From Gelatoporia subvermispora B (lineage: Eukaryota; Basidiomycota; Agaricomycetes; Polyporales; Gelatoporiaceae): 50,289 bases of DNA. The notes under the pieces are model-generated. The model was not told where the DNA came from and did no database searches. It was given only the letters and a program-made list of their open reading frames with translations. Below are positions 46,537 to 50,289 of this stretch, in pieces (within the stretch, counting starts at the first letter, position 1; every line of letters starts with the position of its first letter). The stretch covers positions 1 through 50,289 of the forward strand of contig KB445831.1 of NCBI GenBank assembly GCA_000320605.2. The letters are read 5' to 3'. The translations under genes and the position numbers were made by a program.

Positions 46537-46990
46537 GCGTTGGCGCAGGCGCAGTTGAATTAGCGTTAGCGTTGGCGCAGTTAGGGTTAGCGTTGGCGCA
46601 GTTGAATTAGCGTTAGCGTTGGTGCAGTTAGGGTTAGCGTTGGCGCAGTTGAATTAGCGTTGGCGTTGGTGCAGGCGCAGTAAGGTTAGCGTTGGCGCAG
46701 GCGCAGTAGGGTTAGCGTTGGCGCAGTAAGGTTAGCGTTGGCGCAGGCGCAGTTAGGGTTAGCGTTGGCGCAGTTGAATTAGCGTTGGCGCAGTAAGGTT
46801 AGCGTTGGCGTTGGCACAGTTAGGGTTAGCGCAGGCACAGGCGCAGTAGGGTTAGCGTTGGCGCAGTAAGGTTAGCGTTGGCGTTGGCACAGTTAGGGTT
46901 AGTGTTGGCGCAGTAGGGTTAGCATTGGCGTTAGCGCAGGCACAGGTAAGTGAGCGTTGGCGCAGGCGCAGGTGGGGTTAGCACAGGCAG
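46537..46990 (+). repeat. Degenerate telomere-type hexamer array
   Basis: The sequence is almost entirely built of TTAGGG, TTAGCG, TTGGCG and TTGAAT units alternating with GCAG or GCGCAG spacers. A common higher-order unit is TTAGGG-TTAGCG-TTGGCG-CAG. TTAGGG is the usual fungal telomere unit, so this looks like an interstitial or subtelomeric array of variant telomeric repeats rather than a functional telomere end. Confidence 0.85.
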
Positions 46991-48049
46991 AGCCCGCAAC
47001 AAAATTAAATGCCCAACCCATGCACATGTGTATAGGCATGCTGCATGTGCATGTATGCATGGTATGTAACAATACACACAGATATATATATGCACTATCA
47101 TACACACACTATATAATTGATAAAAATCATGAAAACAAGAAAACTGGCATTGGGGGGGCTTGGAGAAAGGCTGTTCAAGGTTGCTATAGCCTTAGCCCCT
47201 GCAGAGGGAGTGATGCTTAATAAAAGCTGTGAATTCATATTGGCAATAGTGAAAGCTATGTTGGTGTCAGCAAATGTTTTGGCAATGGAGTTTACCTTCT
47301 CCGCATTTAGTGTTGAGATCGCACTATTGATGAAATACACAGTGAGTTTACATGGTTGCGGAAACACACATTATTCACTGATTTTGCCAAGGTGTTGAGT
47401 TGAACCAAAACCGAGTCCTTCCAGGACAGTCTCAAAATTACCTGGCTGAATTTAAAGAGTCTTTGCATTTTCTCTCAACTTCTGTAATAGTCTCAGACCT
47501 GACATTCATATTTGAAGTATGTTAACTACCGGTGCTTATATACTTGGACGAATCTGTATGACGCTAACGTCAAACAAAAAGATGCCGCCCGGCCGAACTG
47601 ATTCATCAAGTCGGCGTCCACTTCACCAGCTTTTAAACTGCTATCACTCCGAATCATCATCACTCATCACCACATCGTATCATGGTTTGCTACCGAGGAC
47701 CTACATGTACATTCTCATTTGATACACAGTGCAGTATTCTGTTCTAACCGTCGAATCAGGCTGGGACCGTCATCTTTGACACCTCATCGTGAAACACAGG
47801 CCCGCCGCAGAGATCACATTGGAGACTTTTATTGTTTTGCTCAGAAATAATAGACGGGCATGCGAAGTACGAGTTTTCAGTAAGTAATAGTATACGCTCA
47901 CATGGAGGAACAATATGCTGTCAAAATTCACGAGGACACTGAGAAGGCACGCAAATTGGCATTCCATGCAGCGTACGGTGGCTTCAAGCACGCGTTGGGC
48001 ATTTATCGGAGCGATAGAGCTGTGGCCATGACCATATTGTTCCGTTCCG
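46991..48049. other. AT-rich stretch without a supported gene
   Basis: GC content falls clearly relative to the rest of the window. A 46-base segment near 46440-46500 rich in TATATA and TGCA and a similar one near 47030-47110 flank the telomere-type array on both sides (GCACATG, TATATATA in both). Opposed short frames at 47098-47398 show no motif. Part of the right side may be the decayed 3' end of the bHLH gene. Confidence 0.45.
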
Positions 48050-49372
48050 TTTTTAGCTACATGCAGAAGGTCGGCCACGCTTATGCTTCTTGCAGAGGCG
48101 GTTGCAGGAGCAGGTTGAGGGCGGGCCGGGGCACGCACGAGGCGAGCGCACTGGATGCGAGTACAGCGGCGAGGCTTTGGCGGTTTCTGGCCTCCTGACG
48201 GTCCGAGCGACTTGGCGGGCGCGACAGTGCTTGATTTTGCGTTGAGATAGAGTCCAGCGAGCGCGCGCGGAGCCGTAAGGGCCCAGCAAGGCTAAGGCAG
48301 AACGACTGCAGCGTGCGCAACGCAGATCTATTCGCAGCATGTGCAAGCCATTGGACTCGAGAGCCAAGGCACGAGAACATAGAAGAACACGAGGGTCGAT
48401 ACCAGGAGGTGTACAGCCTGCATGAGTTTGTGCAGACGTCCACCCTGCGATGAAGCAAGAACAGGAACTGTCGCTGAGGGTGCAGCCGATGCGTGCGGGG
48501 TAAGGACCGTTCCTTGGTGCGGGTGAGCGTGAGCATGCGGATGTGCGGCCGAGCGGAACGAGGCTGCGGGGACGACTGCGGCAGGGGGGAGGAGGACCTT
48601 GCGCGGTCAGCAGTGCTTACGCTTCTCGGGACCTGCACCAGGGACTGCAGAGGCAGGCGCAGGAGCAGGTTGAGGGCGGGGGAGCAGGTTGAGGGTGGGG
48701 TGGGGTGCGCTCCTTCTCCTTTGTGGGCTTCTCCTTCACCGCGACTTTGGTGCGCTTCCGCACCCACGTGTCATTGTCGCCGCTGTCTTCGTCCCCGCCC
48801 TTATCATCATTGCCGTCTGCACCACCGCGCTCGTTGTCGCCTTCGATCTCATCTGCCTCCGCGCCCGCAACCAACGCGTTGAGGCAATCCTGCTCTTCGT
48901 TCGTCAGCCGTCACGAGTTGCAGTACAGAAGCCAACATCACGTACTCGATGTACTCCGTCGCCTTGCTCATGTTGCGCGCGACCTTAACGCCGTTGACAA
49001 ACCCGCGCACATCAACGACATCGTCCCAGCTTGTACCGCCATCAACATTCTTCGCCTCAAGCACGTGGAGGGCGCAGGGGATGCCTTAGGGGTGAGCTGC
49101 TTCACTGGTGCGGACTGTGCAGGACGCGGGAGATGGGGGGTAGGCAGCTTGGTCTGCCCGCCCGCTGTAGCGAGCTGCTGAACCTGCACACTAACGGGGA
49201 CGGCGAGCATGGCGCCGGCCATCTGGCGAACGCGCTGCGCAAGGTCATGCACGGCATCATTGTGGAGGCTGTCGCTGGACGGTGAGCTGCTCCCGACCGA
49301 AGCGGACTCGGAGATTGGAGAGAACGTAGAGCCAGAGGTGGAGGTGTACGACGATGTGTCGCTCAGCTGCCA
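48050..49372 (-). pseudogene. Decayed bHLH (SREBP-like) transcription factor gene
   Basis: On the minus strand pieces of one protein follow in order but in different frames. Near the 5' side is a Ser-rich part (FSPISESASVGSSSPSSD) and DLAQRVRQMAGAMLAVPV. Then comes HVLEAKNVDGGTSWDDV and GFVNGVKVARNMSKATEYIE, which matches loop and helix 2 of SREBP-type bHLH domains. TNEEQDCLNALVAGAEADE follows in another frame, then an acidic segment and a possible hydrophobic segment (VHLLVSTLVFFYVLVPWL). The basic DNA-binding region and helix 1 that should stand before HVLEAKN are absent, there are at least three frameshifts, and stops follow later. The 5' side ends at a TTAGGG-type tract at 49376. I infer a truncated, non-functional copy. 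Confidence 0.7.
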
Positions 49373-49375
49373 GGG

Positions 49376-49408
49376 GTTAGGTGATAGGGTTAGGGTTAGG
49401 TGGCGGCG
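49376..49408 (+). repeat. Short TTAGGG-type tract at pseudogene breakpoint
   Basis: Contains GGGTTAGGGTTAGG with neighbouring GGTTAGG variants. It stands exactly where recognisable bHLH coding sequence stops. Confidence 0.75.
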
Positions 49409-50289
49409 TCGAAGACGCCGCGATGGATACTTATCCTAGTCTTGAAGACTTCCTGATTCCTGGTCGACTTGGGGTCAACGAGCTGAGAAACCATCAGCAA
49501 ACCCGTTTCGTCTTATATAGACTCATCAGGACCACGTTAGTCGACTCAATTGCGTCAGCGGGCGCCGACGGCCGAAGGCCGGAGGCCGAGGTGTAAGCAC
49601 AATTACAAACGCCCTTACCAATCACTACTTATCCTCCAATGGCGTTAACAGCGCCATCATTTGATCCGAGGGCTGGTTCGGTCCGATGTTTCGGAATTTC
49701 AAATGGCTTAAGCGGGGAAACCCCAGGGAAACCCCATGGACCGGCTTGCCGGCAATGCCGGGAGCCGACCGCCCACGGAGAGATCCGAGGAGTTAGCCGA
49801 ACAACTTCTTAGCGCCTACGTTACGTTTGCCCCACGGGTTTCAGCGTACGCTTCGAAGTGTCCGCTCTAGCAGCAGGTCGCAAGTCCTGGAACCTAGAGT
49901 GGATTAACGGCGCGAAATAGACCAGTCCCTTACCTTCCGCGGGGGTGTGAAGTCCGCGTTCGCTGGGATTAGCCTGCGATGGTGTGTAGGGGTTCCCAAA
50001 GGGAGATTCGCTTTGATTTAGCCGTTAGGTTCGGTTAGGGTTAGCGTTAGGATTAGGCTATACCCGCATAAGCATTGGATAAGCACCCGACGATTAAGTC
50101 TAAGTACGTACGTTAGGGTTAGGTTAGGGATTGCCATCAGACTCTCCCGCCCCGGGCCGAAGGCCCGACTAGCTGTGACGTCAGTCAACGTAACGTACCA
50201 GGTGTGATTGGTTGCTGTTAACCAGAGTGCGGTGTCCAGACGTCCGCGAAGCCCGCGCAAGCGGAGTGTGTAAGGTCGTGTTAGCCGAT
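49409..50289. other. Unclassified subtelomere-like sequence
   Basis: No supported gene. Features include GGCC-rich short palindromes (near 49570-49590 and 50150-50168), a tandem of GGGAAACCCC (near 49718-49736), and scattered TTAGGG/TTAGCG units at about 50033-50048 and 50110-50130. It may be part of a repeated subtelomeric element. I see no rRNA, tRNA or transposon coding domain. Confidence 0.5.

Noticed and set aside
49640..50030. Ribosomal DNA fragment near the telomere-like end
   Set aside because: I could not match conserved 18S, 5.8S or 28S core segments, so similarity in style is not enough.

Overview
The window looks like nuclear DNA of a basidiomycete fungus, most likely an agaricomycete. 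Genes are rich in 45-65 nt GT-AG introns, are packed on both strands, and are separated by short UTR-like gaps. Many products have clear fungal orthologues (Ask1, Dus2, Ubp2, Hog1, Dsk2, Scc4/Mau2, Mcr1, a CCG tetraspanin). Nothing prokaryotic or organellar is visible. All gene models below were spliced by hand from splice sites, reading phase and family motifs, so exon ends should be treated as good predictions.

Layout. 0.3-5.6 kb is a housekeeping block: ASK1 (kinetochore), DUS2 (tRNA dihydrouridine) and a small GPI-like secreted protein. 5.6-16 kb is an accessory block: an intronless HET-domain gene, then copies and relics of two gene families, a MYND-finger family and a small family with a CCCE motif. 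16.2-22.3 kb returns to core genes: a 15-exon Ubp2-type deubiquitinase and a nitroreductase. 22.7-24.8 kb is a tandem array of three tRNA-Asp genes with shared flanks. One unit carries a ~320-bp element with terminal inverted repeats, and the array runs directly into a damaged DPH4-like gene. 25.4-27.5 kb is HOG1 (12 introns). 28.9-33.4 kb is a second accessory block holding the same two families again plus a diverged ~500-bp direct repeat. 33.9-45.9 kb holds a hypothetical gene, a secreted protein with duplicated exons, DSK2, a tetraspanin, SCC4 and MCR1.

46.2-50.3 kb is subtelomere-like: minisatellites, a ~450-bp array of degenerate telomere-type hexamers (TTAGGG, TTAGCG, TTGGCG), an AT-rich stretch, and a decayed bHLH (SREBP-like) gene. 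That gene's 5' end stops at a TTAGGG-type tract, and further TTAGGG-type tracts lie to the right.

The genes do not form one pathway. The most unusual content is the paired behaviour of the MYND and CCCE families, which appear together in two places 17 kb apart with intact and decayed members; the tRNA-Asp array with its inserted element; and the telomere-repeat/pseudogene junction. I found no CRISPR, operon or virus.
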